This document shows, in pieces, positions 24,592-32,988 of a stretch of 64,000 nucleotides of DNA. The notes under the pieces were generated by a model. The model was not told the origin of the DNA. It ran no database searches and saw nothing but the letters and a program-made list of their open reading frames with translations. The stretch is taken from assembly GCF_014395975.1 (NCBI RefSeq), contig NZ_CP060714.1, positions 2,232,001 through 2,296,000 on the forward strand, given 5' to 3'. This DNA comes from Diaphorobacter ruginosibacter. GTDB lineage: Bacteria; Pseudomonadota; Gammaproteobacteria; Burkholderiales; Burkholderiaceae_C. How positions within the stretch are numbered: position 1 is the first letter of the stretch; the number at the start of each line of letters is the position of its first letter. The position numbers were made by a program, and so were the translations under genes.

Positions 24592-25753
24592 GGCGTTGTT
24601 GCACAACTCCAGCTCTGCAGTGCGGTAGGCTCGCCAGATGAGCGAATCGAGCTGGGGACGCAAGCGTTACCGCACCACAAACTGGAAGGCGTACAACGCA
24701 GCATTGAAGGCCCGAGGCGACTTGACCATCTGGCTGGACTTTGGACTGCAGTGGATGGCCCCTCCAAGCGGCAAGCGTGGCCGCAATCGCACCTTCTCAG
24801 ATGCTGCTATCCAGTTTTGCCTGACCATCAAATGTCTGTTCGGCTTGCCTCTGCGGCAAACCTTGGGCTTGGTGCAGTCGTTACTCAAATTGATGGGCCT
24901 GCCTTGGGCTGCGCCCGACTACAGCACGGTGTGCCGTAGGCAAAAGAGTCTGGATGTTCTGGTGCACTACCGTCCAAGCAGCCAGGGCCTGCACATGCTC
25001 GCTGACTCCACGGGCATCAAGTTCCTGGGCGAAGGCGAGTGGAAAACCAAGAAGCATGGTGCAGAGCGGCGCCGTCAATGGCGCAAGGTGCATCTGGGTA
25101 TTGATGCCGACACTATGCAGATCCGGGCCATCGTTGTGACCACCAATGAAGTCGGTGACTCGCCAGTGGGTGCCGAGTTACTGAATCAAATCCCCAACCA
25201 TGAAACTGTGGTCAGCCTCACGGGTGATGGAGCGTATGACACGCAGGACGTGCATGAGGCTTGTCACAGGCGGGGAGTCATCCCCGTCATCCCGCCGCGC
25301 AAAGGAGCAAGACTGCGCAAAGGACTGGCATTCACCCATCGCAATGAGGCAGTCAAGGCATGCAAGCGATTGGGTCGTGCCATCTGGAAACGCTGGAGCG
25401 GCTACCACCGCAGATCACTGGTGGAGACGAAGATGAATTGCTTCAAGCGCTTGGGTGAGAACGTGATGTCCAGAACGTTTGAGCGACAAGTAGTCGAGCT
25501 CAACATTCGGGCAATCGGATTGGAGCTGAAGATTCTCAAACTGGTGGCGAAATACAGCGCACGTTACGAAGTTACTGATACGGGAAGATCGCTTGCGGAC
25601 CAGCTGTCTCTTATATTTCTCATCTCGCTGAAAAGCACGCCGTTGAGAGCGACTCAATTGCTCTGCGAACACCACCATCCTGTACCTCCGTTTGCTTTAT
25701 CGCCAAGCAAAAAAAAGCACACCGACGGCCCCATCTCGCTCAGGCTTTTGTAA
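24592..25753 (+). mobile_element. IS5-family insertion sequence, right end not found
   Basis: The left end GGCGTTGTTGCACAA at about 24592 precedes an intact-looking transposase. The expected right inverted repeat TTGTGCAACAACGCC is not present after the gene up to 25970, so the right end is probably lost or replaced. The element has a truncated relative at 23.6 kb in the same orientation. Confidence 0.8.
24638..25753 (+). CDS. IS5-family transposase (DDE), 371 aa
   Basis: DDE transposase of the IS5 group. Motifs include YNAALKARGDLTIWLDFG at the start, the DDE-region segments HMLADSTGIKF and SLTGDGAYDT, and the terminal Y(2)R(3)E(6)K-like box WSGYHRRSLVETKMNCFKRLG. The last 60-70 residues (after NIRAIGLELK) do not resemble the normal short end of these proteins and continue into AT-rich sequence, consistent with loss of the right end and read-through into flanking DNA. 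It is probably immobile. Confidence 0.9.
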   Translation: MSESSWGRKRYRTTNWKAYNAALKARGDLTIWLDFGLQWMAPPSGKRGRNRTFSDAAIQFCLTIKCLFGLPLRQTLGLVQSLLKLMGLPWAAPDYSTVCRRQKSLDVLVHYRPSSQGLHMLADSTGIKFLGEGEWKTKKHGAERRRQWRKVHLGIDADTMQIRAIVVTTNEVGDSPVGAELLNQIPNHETVVSLTGDGAYDTQDVHEACHRRGVIPVIPPRKGARLRKGLAFTHRNEAVKACKRLGRAIWKRWSGYHRRSLVETKMNCFKRLGENVMSRTFERQVVELNIRAIGLELKILKLVAKYSARYEVTDTGRSLADQLSLIFLISLKSTPLRATQLLCEHHHPVPPFALSPSKKKHTDGPISLRLL

Positions 25754-25970
25754 GCAGTCGCTAAAATTTTGATGGAGCCAAGTATCTCGATGGGAGATTC
25801 AGAGGGCTATCTCAATTCGAATCTCAATCGATGCAGATTTAAATGAGAAAAAGTGATTCTTTGAAAGAAAATAAATTCGCTTTTTTTCTCTAATTTTCCC
25901 TCCTAAACTTTTATCGCTACCTTGCTGAATGGCTTGTTCACAGGGTGAGCGGAACTGATTACGAAAGTCA
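25754..25970. other. AT-rich intergenic region before the catabolic cluster
   Basis: About 215 bases, clearly more AT-rich than the window, with T- and A-runs around 25850-25910 and a CTCC-rich end. No gene is seen. It probably holds the promoter of the rraA-type gene and is the left border of the island. Confidence 0.5.
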
Positions 25971-26651
25971 ATGGAAATGAACGGATTTCAAATTTGCGCT
26001 CTCACCCGTCGGGTGGACTCTCTGATCGTCGAGGCGTTTCGCGCGTTGCCGGTGGCCAATGTGAGTGACTGCATGTCGCGCATGACGGCGGGTGGTGCGA
26101 GTTTGCGTCCGTATCACGCCAAGGGCGTGCTGGCGGGCCCGGCGTTCACGGTGAAGACTCGGCCTGGCGACAATCTGATGATCCACAAGGCGCTGCACAT
26201 GGCCAAGCCGGGCGATGTGATCGTGGTGGATGCGGGCGGCGACGTGACCAATGCGCTGATCGGCGAACTCATGGTGGCCACTGCTGTCAAGAACGGCATC
26301 GCGGGCTTTGTGATGAACGGTGCGATCCGTGATGTGGATGCAATTGGTGCGGGCACGTTCCCTGTTTACGCGGCGGGTGTCACGCATCGCGGGCCATACA
26401 AGGATGGTCCCGGCTCCATCAATGTGTCGGTTTCGCTGAACGGCATGGTGATCAATCCCGGTGATCTGATTCTGGGCGACGCCGATGGTCTGCTGTGCGT
26501 GCCGATCGATGAAGCGCAGGCTCTGCTGGAAGCCACACGTCGCAAGCAGGACGCCGAGAAGGTGACGATTCGCGAAATCGAAGAAGGTACGCTGGACACG
26601 AAGTGGATCGATGCGACGCTCACGCGTCTGGGCGTCGAGGTTCCGGCATGA
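25971..26651 (+). CDS. RraA-family aldolase/decarboxylase (4-hydroxy-4-methyl-2-oxoglutarate aldolase-like)
   Basis: A 226-aa protein of the RraA/HMG-aldolase fold. The active-site loop GELMVATAVKNGIAGFVMNG followed by AIRDVDAI matches the GExxxxxAxxxGxxGxxxxGxxRD pattern that binds Mg2+ and pyruvate enolate in class II HMG/CHA aldolases. These enzymes cleave 4-hydroxy-2-oxo acids to pyruvate plus a keto acid and also decarboxylate oxaloacetate. It overlaps the dehydrogenase gene by ATGA. The partner enzymes (hydroxypyruvate-type reductase and glycerate kinase) suggest that one cleavage product is a three-carbon hydroxy keto acid. The RraA RNase-E inhibitor role is unlikely in this context. 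Confidence 0.88.
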   Translation: MEMNGFQICALTRRVDSLIVEAFRALPVANVSDCMSRMTAGGASLRPYHAKGVLAGPAFTVKTRPGDNLMIHKALHMAKPGDVIVVDAGGDVTNALIGELMVATAVKNGIAGFVMNGAIRDVDAIGAGTFPVYAAGVTHRGPYKDGPGSINVSVSLNGMVINPGDLILGDADGLLCVPIDEAQALLEATRRKQDAEKVTIREIEEGTLDTKWIDATLTRLGVEVPA

Positions 26652-27604
26652 AGATCAGCTTTCTCGACCGCGCGACGCTGTGCCCGAGCACCGTGCTGCG
26701 CGCTCCGGCGTTTGCGCATGAGCTGACGGTGCATGAGCGCACGGCGCCTGCGGAGGTCGCTGAGCGCATTGCGGATGCGAACATCGTCATCGTCAACAAG
26801 GTGCGCCTGGATCGCGCCACTATTGACGCGGCTCCACGTTTGAAGATGGTGGCCGTGGCTGCGACTGGCACTGACAACGTGGATGTTGCGGCCTGTCGCG
26901 AGCGCGGCATTGTGGTCAGCAATATCCGCAACTACGCGGTGAACACGGTGCCCGAGCACACGTTTGCGTTGATCTTTGCACTGCGTCGCAGCATCTGTGC
27001 GTATCGCGATGCGGTGAAGGCGGGGCGCTGGATCGAGGCGAACCAGTTCTGCCTTTTTGATTTCCCGATCCGTGATCTGGCGGGCTCCACGCTGGGGGTG
27101 ATCGGTGATGGCGTGCTGGGGCAGGCGACGGCTGCGATGGGGCGTGCGCTTGGCATGCGCGTGCTGTTTTCGGGCTTCAAGGGAGTGACGGGGCAGGGCA
27201 CGCTCTACACGCCGTTCGAGGAAACGCTGGCGCAGTCGGATGTGCTCACGCTGCATTGCCCGCTCACGCCTGCCACTCGCAACATGATTGGTGCGCCGGA
27301 ACTTGCGTTGATGCGCAAGAAGCCGCTGCTGATCAACACGGCGCGCGGTGGACTGGTCGATGAGTCCGCGATCGGTGCGGCGCTCGACGCCGGGCAGATC
27401 AGCGGCGCGGCGTTCGATGTGGTATCGGTGGAGCCGCCGCCCATGGATCATCCGCTAATGCAATTGGCGTCGCGGCCCAACTTCATTCTCACGCCGCATG
27501 TGGCGTGGGCGAGCGAAGAGGCGATTCAGACGCTGGCTGATCAGTTGGTGGACAACATCGAAGCATTTGTGCGTGGCGAGCCACGCAACATCGTGGGCTC
27601 ATGA
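26648..27604 (+). CDS. D-2-hydroxyacid dehydrogenase (hydroxypyruvate/glycerate reductase-like)
   Basis: A 318-aa NAD(P)-dependent dehydrogenase. Residues in order: NYAVNTVPEHTFALI, the dinucleotide loop GVIGDGVLGQAT, INTARGGLVDE (catalytic Arg), and TPHVAWAS (catalytic His); the family catalytic Glu lies in VEPPPMDHP. Similarity is highest to glycerate dehydrogenases (HprA type). The ATG at 26648 lies in the stop of the aldolase gene. Directly followed by a glycerate kinase gene overlapping by ATGA, so reduction of hydroxypyruvate or tartronate semialdehyde to D-glycerate is the likely reaction. Confidence 0.9.
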   Translation: MKISFLDRATLCPSTVLRAPAFAHELTVHERTAPAEVAERIADANIVIVNKVRLDRATIDAAPRLKMVAVAATGTDNVDVAACRERGIVVSNIRNYAVNTVPEHTFALIFALRRSICAYRDAVKAGRWIEANQFCLFDFPIRDLAGSTLGVIGDGVLGQATAAMGRALGMRVLFSGFKGVTGQGTLYTPFEETLAQSDVLTLHCPLTPATRNMIGAPELALMRKKPLLINTARGGLVDESAIGAALDAGQISGAAFDVVSVEPPPMDHPLMQLASRPNFILTPHVAWASEEAIQTLADQLVDNIEAFVRGEPRNIVGS

Positions 27605-28911
27605 TGATGGCGATGACCGATCCGCAAGAGTTTCTGGTTCGGCTTTACGAAGCGGCAGTGCAGCGAGCCTTGCCGTTGGCGAACATGGTGGCATTCTTGC
27701 CGCAGCCGCCGAAAGGGCGCACGGTGGTCGTCGGCGCGGGCAAGGCGGGTGCCTCGATGGTTCACGCGCTGGAGGCGCTGTGGCCGCAGGATGCACCGCT
27801 TTGCGGATTGGTGGTGACGCGTTATCACCATGTTCCGCCGCGTCCCGAAGGTTTGAAAGAGCGCGTGGAAATCGTCGAGGCGGCGCACCCGGTGCCGGAT
27901 GCGGCAGGTTTGAATGCGGCCGAACGCATCTTGCAACTGGTGCAAGGCTTGAGCGTGGACGATCTCGTCATCTGCCCAATCTCGGGCGGCGGCTCGTCGT
28001 TGATGACCTTGCCTGCGGATGGGCTCACGCTGGCGGATAAGCAGCGCATCAATCAGCAACTGCTTGCCTCGGGTGCCGACATTGCCGAGATGAACTGCGT
28101 GCGCAAGCATCTCTCGCGCATCAAGGGTGGCCGCCTGGCTGCTGCGTGCGGCGCGGCGAAAGTGGTGACGCTGGCGATCAGCGATGTGCCCGGAGATGAT
28201 CTTTCGGTGATCGCAAGCGGGCCGACGGTTGCCGATGCAAGCACCTGCGCGCAAGCCTTGGCGATTCTTGATCGTTACCGCATCGATGTACCGATCAAAG
28301 TGCGCGCAAGTTTGGTGAGCGGAGAGCTTGAAACGCCCAAGCCCGGCGATGCAGCGTTCGATGGACATGTGTGCCACCTCATCGCCACGCCACAGCAATC
28401 GCTGCAAGCCGCGGCGCAAGTGGCGCGCGATGCGGGTTTTGCGGCGCATATCCTCAGCGACGAAATCGAAGGCGAATCGCGGGAGGCGGGCAAGGTACAT
28501 GCGGCGCTTGCGCGTGCCGTCGCTTTGCGCGGCGAGCCGTTCGCTAAGCCGTGCGTGATTCTGTCGGGTGGAGAGACAACCGTCACCGTGCGTGAACGAC
28601 CCGCTGGCACGGCCAAGGGGCGAGGGGGCCGCGCGGGCGAGTTCTGCATGGGGCTGGCCGTTGCACTCAAATCCGAAGCCAATGTGTGGGCGCTTGTCGC
28701 CGACACGGATGGCATCGACGGCGTGGAAGACAACGCGGGCGCGTTCGTCACTCCAACCACCTTGCAGCGCGCGGCAGAGCAGGGGGCGCGCATTGCCGAT
28801 CATCTGGATCGCAACGATGCTTACGGCTACTTTGAATCCATCGGCGACCTGTTCTTCACAGGGCCTACCCATACCAACGTGAACGACTTTCGCGCCATTT
28901 TCGTGCTTTGA
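27601..28911 (+). CDS. glycerate 2-kinase (GckA/TtuD, MOFRL family)
   Basis: A 436-aa class II glycerate kinase, producing 2-phosphoglycerate from D-glycerate and ATP. The DUF4147 N-terminal domain contains VVVGAGKAGASM and CPISGGGSSLM, with the lysine-bearing MNCVRKHLSRIKGGRLA; the C-terminal MOFRL domain begins around residue 315 (ILSGGETTVTV, KGRGGRAGEFCMGLA) and ends TLTNVNDFRAI-like (HTNVNDFRAIFVL). Three ATG codons start the gene and the first is within the dehydrogenase stop (ATGA). It completes an aldolase-reductase-kinase unit feeding glycolysis. Confidence 0.93.
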   Translation: MMMAMTDPQEFLVRLYEAAVQRALPLANMVAFLPQPPKGRTVVVGAGKAGASMVHALEALWPQDAPLCGLVVTRYHHVPPRPEGLKERVEIVEAAHPVPDAAGLNAAERILQLVQGLSVDDLVICPISGGGSSLMTLPADGLTLADKQRINQQLLASGADIAEMNCVRKHLSRIKGGRLAAACGAAKVVTLAISDVPGDDLSVIASGPTVADASTCAQALAILDRYRIDVPIKVRASLVSGELETPKPGDAAFDGHVCHLIATPQQSLQAAAQVARDAGFAAHILSDEIEGESREAGKVHAALARAVALRGEPFAKPCVILSGGETTVTVRERPAGTAKGRGGRAGEFCMGLAVALKSEANVWALVADTDGIDGVEDNAGAFVTPTTLQRAAEQGARIADHLDRNDAYGYFESIGDLFFTGPTHTNVNDFRAIFVL

Positions 28912-28920
28912 ACGGCGGCC

Positions 28921-29823
28921 TTACGGCGTTTGCAAAGCCCGCGAAAAATCGCAGCATTCCTGAGCGAGCAGGATGATGGAGGAGAGCAACGTGCTGCGTT
29001 GATCGCTCTTGAACGCCGCGACGTAGTTGGTCTTGGGGAGCGTGGGCGAGATCTTGAGCACTTCCAGCAAGTTGGATTTTACCAGCGGCTCCATGCTTTG
29101 CCGGGGCAGGTAACTGAAGCCCAGCCCTGAAACAGTCATGCCGATGATGGCGAGCAGGCTGTTGCAGACGATGGTGTTGGACGGCTGCATGTTCACCGAA
29201 CTCAGCCACTGGTTGTATAGCACGCCCGTTCCCGACTTGTCGCCCTGCGTGAGAAATGTGTGCGACGACAGGTCATGCAGGCGCTTGACCTTCATGCCAT
29301 CGAAGGTTCCGGGTTTGCAGAACCATGCGTTCTCGACCACGCCCAACCGTTTGGTGGTGAAGCGTTCGTCCTTGCACGAATCGGGCACGAAGATCACATC
29401 GACCTCGTTGGCAAGCAGCTTGTCGCGCAGGATCATGCTCATGTCCACATCGGGCTCCAGCACCACGCGTGGGTGATGGGTCTGCACCAGATTCACGAGG
29501 CGCGGCAGCCAGGTCATTGCGGTGAGCTCGGTCACGCCGATGCGCAGGCGTCGCACCACCTCCTGCGACGAGATGAACTGATTGACCGCCGCATCGCGCT
29601 GCTCCAGCAGTTTCTTGGCCACCACGTACATCTCCTCGCCTTTTTCGGTGAGGCGAGAGGTGCGCTGCGTGCGGTCGAACAGCGGCATGTTGAACAGCGT
29701 CTCCAGCTCCTGCACGCGCTTGGAAATGGCGGACTGCGTGGTGTGCAGCTTGTCTGCGGCCTGCGAGAAGCCACCGAGCTGGGTGACCCAGTAGATCGCT
29801 TCGAGCTGCTTGAACGTCATCAT
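28921..29823 (-). CDS. LysR-family transcriptional regulator
   Basis: A 300-aa LysR regulator. The N-terminal helix-turn-helix is FKQLEAIYWVTQLGGFSQAADKLHTTQSAISKRVQELE (given in part), followed by LFDRTQRTSRLTEKGEEM; the rest is the type-2 periplasmic-fold effector domain. It is convergent with the glycerate kinase (9 bases apart) and divergent from the aminotransferase and transporter genes, so it most likely controls the aminotransferase-transporter-pxp operon and perhaps the aldolase unit. The intergenic region holds AT-rich dyads (ATTTTATTCATAAAT near 29871-29885) suitable for LysR. Confidence 0.92.
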   Translation of the reverse strand: MMTFKQLEAIYWVTQLGGFSQAADKLHTTQSAISKRVQELETLFNMPLFDRTQRTSRLTEKGEEMYVVAKKLLEQRDAAVNQFISSQEVVRRLRIGVTELTAMTWLPRLVNLVQTHHPRVVLEPDVDMSMILRDKLLANEVDVIFVPDSCKDERFTTKRLGVVENAWFCKPGTFDGMKVKRLHDLSSHTFLTQGDKSGTGVLYNQWLSSVNMQPSNTIVCNSLLAIIGMTVSGLGFSYLPRQSMEPLVKSNLLEVLKISPTLPKTNYVAAFKSDQRSTLLSSIILLAQECCDFSRALQTP

Positions 29824-29977
29824 GGTGCGGGCCTTCGGGTAATCGATGATGTGATCGAAAAATGTGATGCAATTTTATTCATAAATATCGCTTTTTTTTA
29901 TTGCTTGATGCATGAAGAATGCCATGAATGCTCACGGTACGTCAGTGAGTCACATTCATCACTTAAAGGACTGCATC

Positions 29978-31177
29978 TTGTTTTCTGAACGTCTTGCCTC
30001 TGTGAAACCTTCGCCAAGCATGGCAGCCAAGGCCAAGGTCGACGCGCTGCGCGCCCAGGGCCGCAAGGTGATCGACTTCACGATTGGAGAGCCCGATTTC
30101 GACACCGCCCCGCACATCATCGAAGGCGGCATCAACGCACTCAAGAGCGGGCAGACGCGCTACACCGCATCGGCCGGAACGCCCGCGCTGCGCGCAGCCA
30201 TCGCACGCAAGCTCGAACGCGAAAACCAACTGAGCTTCCGCGCCGAAGAAATCGTCGTGGGCTGCGGTGCCAAGCACATCATCTACAACGCGTTCGCAGC
30301 GTCCCTGAACGAGGGCGATGAAGTGATCGTGCCTGCACCGTTCTGGGTGTCGTATCCCGACATGGTGGCGCTGCAGGCGGCCAAGCCCGTGATCGTTGCA
30401 TGCAGCGAGGAGAGCGGCTTCAAGCTCTCTGCCGATGTACTGGCCAAGGCCATCACGCCACGCGCTCGCTGGGTGATTTTGAACACACCCAACAACCCCA
30501 CGGGTGCTGTCTACACGCGCGAAGAACTCGAAGCCATCTGCGATGTGCTGCGTGCCTATCCGCAGGTCTGGCTGATGACCGACGAGATCTATGAGCACTT
30601 CGTTTACAACGGTGTGACCCATGTGTCGCCGCTGCAGATCGCACCTGATCTGCGTGAACGCACGCTGCTGGTCAATGGTCTTTCCAAGGCTTACGCCTTT
30701 ACGGGCTGGCGCATTGGTTATGGTGCGGGACCGGTGGAACTGGTCAAGCGCATCAATCTGCTGCTCACACAAAGCACTACCTGCGCAAGCGCCATGAGCC
30801 AGGCGGCTGCGGTCGTTGCGCTCGATGGTCCGCAGGAATGCGTGGCGGAAGCAGCACATCTTTTTGAGTCGCGCCGCAATCGCGTGATGGAACTCATCGC
30901 GAAGATTCCGGGTCTGAGCTGCATGCAGCCTGACGGTGCGTTCTATGTTTTTGTGAACGTGCAGAAATTGCTCGGTTTGAAGACTGTTGCAGGTAACGTG
31001 CTGCAAAGCGATGTCGATGTGATGAACTTCTTCATCGAGCAGGCGGGCGTCGCGGTGATCGATGGAACGTCCTACGGATGCCCGGGATTTCTGCGCATGT
31101 CGTTCGCCACGTCGATGGAAGAAATCGAAGCCGGCTATGCGGCCATCGCTCAGGCCGTGGCGGCTTGCAAGGCCTAA
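29978..31177 (+). CDS. aspartate/aromatic-type aminotransferase (class I, AspB-like)
   Basis: A 399-aa PLP-dependent aminotransferase. LASVKPSPSMAAKAKVD is the typical start of this family; FTIGEPDFDT, YTASAGTPALRAAIA, NTPNNPTGAVY, and the PLP lysine motif NGLSKAYAFTGWRIGY follow, with the substrate arginine region FLRMSFATS at the end. The TTG at 29978 is chosen because AAAGGA lies 7 bases upstream and it gives the family N-terminus; an ATG 22 codons earlier would add an atypical leader. It would convert the amino acid released by the pxp enzymes or imported by the transporter to a 2-oxo acid. Confidence 0.9.
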   Translation: MFSERLASVKPSPSMAAKAKVDALRAQGRKVIDFTIGEPDFDTAPHIIEGGINALKSGQTRYTASAGTPALRAAIARKLERENQLSFRAEEIVVGCGAKHIIYNAFAASLNEGDEVIVPAPFWVSYPDMVALQAAKPVIVACSEESGFKLSADVLAKAITPRARWVILNTPNNPTGAVYTREELEAICDVLRAYPQVWLMTDEIYEHFVYNGVTHVSPLQIAPDLRERTLLVNGLSKAYAFTGWRIGYGAGPVELVKRINLLLTQSTTCASAMSQAAAVVALDGPQECVAEAAHLFESRRNRVMELIAKIPGLSCMQPDGAFYVFVNVQKLLGLKTVAGNVLQSDVDVMNFFIEQAGVAVIDGTSYGCPGFLRMSFATSMEEIEAGYAAIAQAVAACKA

Positions 31178-31513
31178 TTTGGCATGAAAAGTGCATGAAA
31201 ATAGGAATGTCGCGAAGCATGCACCGCAATGCAACAAAGCAGTGCAGACATGCGGCCAATCGCTAATACCCTCCGGTGTTGGTGATTCGTGCCCTCGTTG
31301 CGGCATGTTGTCCCATAAGGGTCGCCGTGAATCTGGCTACAGACTGCGTTTGGCAATCCTTTGCGCGATCGAAGTTCCGTATACCAAGGCAAGAGATGAC
31401 ATTCAAAGCATGAGAACCGATTCCCACATTTTTCGTTCGCGGGCAGGCACGAAAGCGCCGAGTCTCGAAACACCCAAGCGGGCAGCGAAGGCTGCTTGCG
31501 AAAGAGTGATGGC
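31178..31513. other. gene-free stretch before the amino-acid transporter
   Basis: About 335 bases between the aminotransferase and the first permease gene. No reading frame looks real. A repeated GCATGCACCG/GCAATGC-like stretch lies near 31215-31235. A promoter for the transporter-pxp operon could sit here, but no convincing -35/-10 pair was found. Confidence 0.4.
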
Positions 31514-32212
31514 ATGAGCATTCAGATGGACTTTTCGCTCTTTGCCAAACCGGAGTTTCTGACTCAGGTGGGGAAGGGCTTGATCAACACGCTGGAACTG
31601 GCGGCAATCGCATTCGCGCTGGCGATGACGGTGGCCGTGGTCATCGCGGTGATGCGCATGAGCGCCAACAAGCTCTGCGTCTGGACCGCCACGGCGTATG
31701 TGGAATATCACCAGAACGTGCCGTTGCTGGTACATATCTTTCTGTGGTACTTCGGCGTTGCGGCGATTCTTCCCGAGGCTGCGCAGCAGTGGATCAATGC
31801 GCACAACAGCGAGTTCATCTTTGCGTTCATCGGCATCGGTCTGTGCCTTGGTGCCTATATGTCGGAAGACCTGCGCGGCGGCATCCGTTCGATTCCGGCT
31901 TCGCAACTGGAAGCCTCTCGCGCTCTGGGTCTGTCGTATCTGCAGGCAGCGCGTCTGGTGATCATGCCGCAAGCGCTGCGCATTGCGTTGCCTCCGCTGA
32001 TCAATCACACGGTGCTGCTGTTCAAGAACACGAGTCTTGCAATGACCGTGGGCGTGGCCGAGCTGACCTATGTGACCAAGGAAGTGGAGAGCGCGACCTT
32101 CAAGACGTTCGAGGTGTACCTGGCATCCACCGTCATCTATCTGGTGCTGTCGCTGCTGCTCATGTGGGCGGGCGCACTGATTGAACACCGTACCAAGATA
32201 AAGACCCGCTGA
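31514..32212 (+). CDS. polar amino-acid ABC transporter permease
   Basis: A 232-aa inner-membrane permease of the His/Glu/Gln/Arg family. About five hydrophobic segments; YVEYHQNVPLLVHIFLWYFG is the family QNVPLL motif and the EAA loop is EASRALGLSYLQAARLVIMPQALR. The ATG at 31514 follows AAAGAG; six codons upstream in frame look untranslated. It is followed after 2 bases by the second permease. Together they would import a polar amino acid or lactam such as 5-oxoproline. Confidence 0.93.
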   Translation: MSIQMDFSLFAKPEFLTQVGKGLINTLELAAIAFALAMTVAVVIAVMRMSANKLCVWTATAYVEYHQNVPLLVHIFLWYFGVAAILPEAAQQWINAHNSEFIFAFIGIGLCLGAYMSEDLRGGIRSIPASQLEASRALGLSYLQAARLVIMPQALRIALPPLINHTVLLFKNTSLAMTVGVAELTYVTKEVESATFKTFEVYLASTVIYLVLSLLLMWAGALIEHRTKIKTR

Positions 32213-32214
32213 CC

Positions 32215-32967
32215 ATGACCGACATCCTCAACATCATTCGCGACAACTGGATGCTGCTGCTGGTCGGCCAGTATCCGAACGGCCCGCTCGGCGGTCTGGC
32301 AGTGACCTTGCTGCTGTCAATTGTCGGCATCGTACTGGCGTTTCCGCTGGGCGTGGTGCTGGCGCTGTGCCGCCTGAGCCCGTTCAAGTATTTGAGCTGG
32401 CCTGCGACGGCCATCGTCTATGTGGTGCGCGGTGTGCCGCTCATCATGTTCATTTTCTGGACCTATTTCATCGTGCCGCAGATTCTGGGGCGTCCGGTGG
32501 CGGGCTTCACTACGATGCTGGTCACGCTGGTGATCTACCAGTCCGCTTATCTGGCAGAAATCGTGCGTGCGGGCATGACGGGTCTGCCCGCAGGCCAGAC
32601 CGAAGCTGCGCGTGCGATTGGCCTGAGCTACATGCAGACCACCTTCAAGGTGCTGCTGCCGCAGGCCATCTACAACATGGTTCCGGCCATCGTCTCGCAG
32701 TTTGTTTCGAGCATCAAGGACACGGCGCTGGGTTATGTGATCAGCGTGAACGAACTGACCTTTGCAGGCAGCCAGATCAACGCGACGCTGCTGACCATGC
32801 CGTTCCAAGTCTACATCCTGCTGGCGGCCATCTACTTCGTCGTGTGTGCGGCGCTGACCCAGTTTGCTCGCTGGCTGGAGCAACGCATTGCGCTGCGCCG
32901 TGCCGGCAAGCTGTCGTCGGGATCGTATGCGGCGAGTGCGCCCATTGCGCCGCAAGTCAATGTTTAA
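32215..32967 (+). CDS. polar amino-acid ABC transporter permease
   Basis: A 250-aa permease pairing with the previous one. It contains VVRGVPLIMFIFWTYF and the EAA loop EAARAIGLSYMQTTFKVLLPQA. N-terminal LLLVGQYPNGPLGGLAVTLLLS matches GltK-type permeases. Starts 2 bases after the previous stop. The C-terminal hydrophilic tail of about 25 residues is a little longer than usual. Confidence 0.93.
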   Translation: MTDILNIIRDNWMLLLVGQYPNGPLGGLAVTLLLSIVGIVLAFPLGVVLALCRLSPFKYLSWPATAIVYVVRGVPLIMFIFWTYFIVPQILGRPVAGFTTMLVTLVIYQSAYLAEIVRAGMTGLPAGQTEAARAIGLSYMQTTFKVLLPQAIYNMVPAIVSQFVSSIKDTALGYVISVNELTFAGSQINATLLTMPFQVYILLAAIYFVVCAALTQFARWLEQRIALRRAGKLSSGSYAASAPIAPQVNV

Positions 32968-32988
32968 GGAACGGGAAAGAGTATCTCC

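Noticed and set aside
26041..26651. RraA as regulator of RNase E
   Set aside because: The aldolase active-site residues are present and the gene is coupled to a dehydrogenase and glycerate kinase, so a metabolic enzyme is far more likely.
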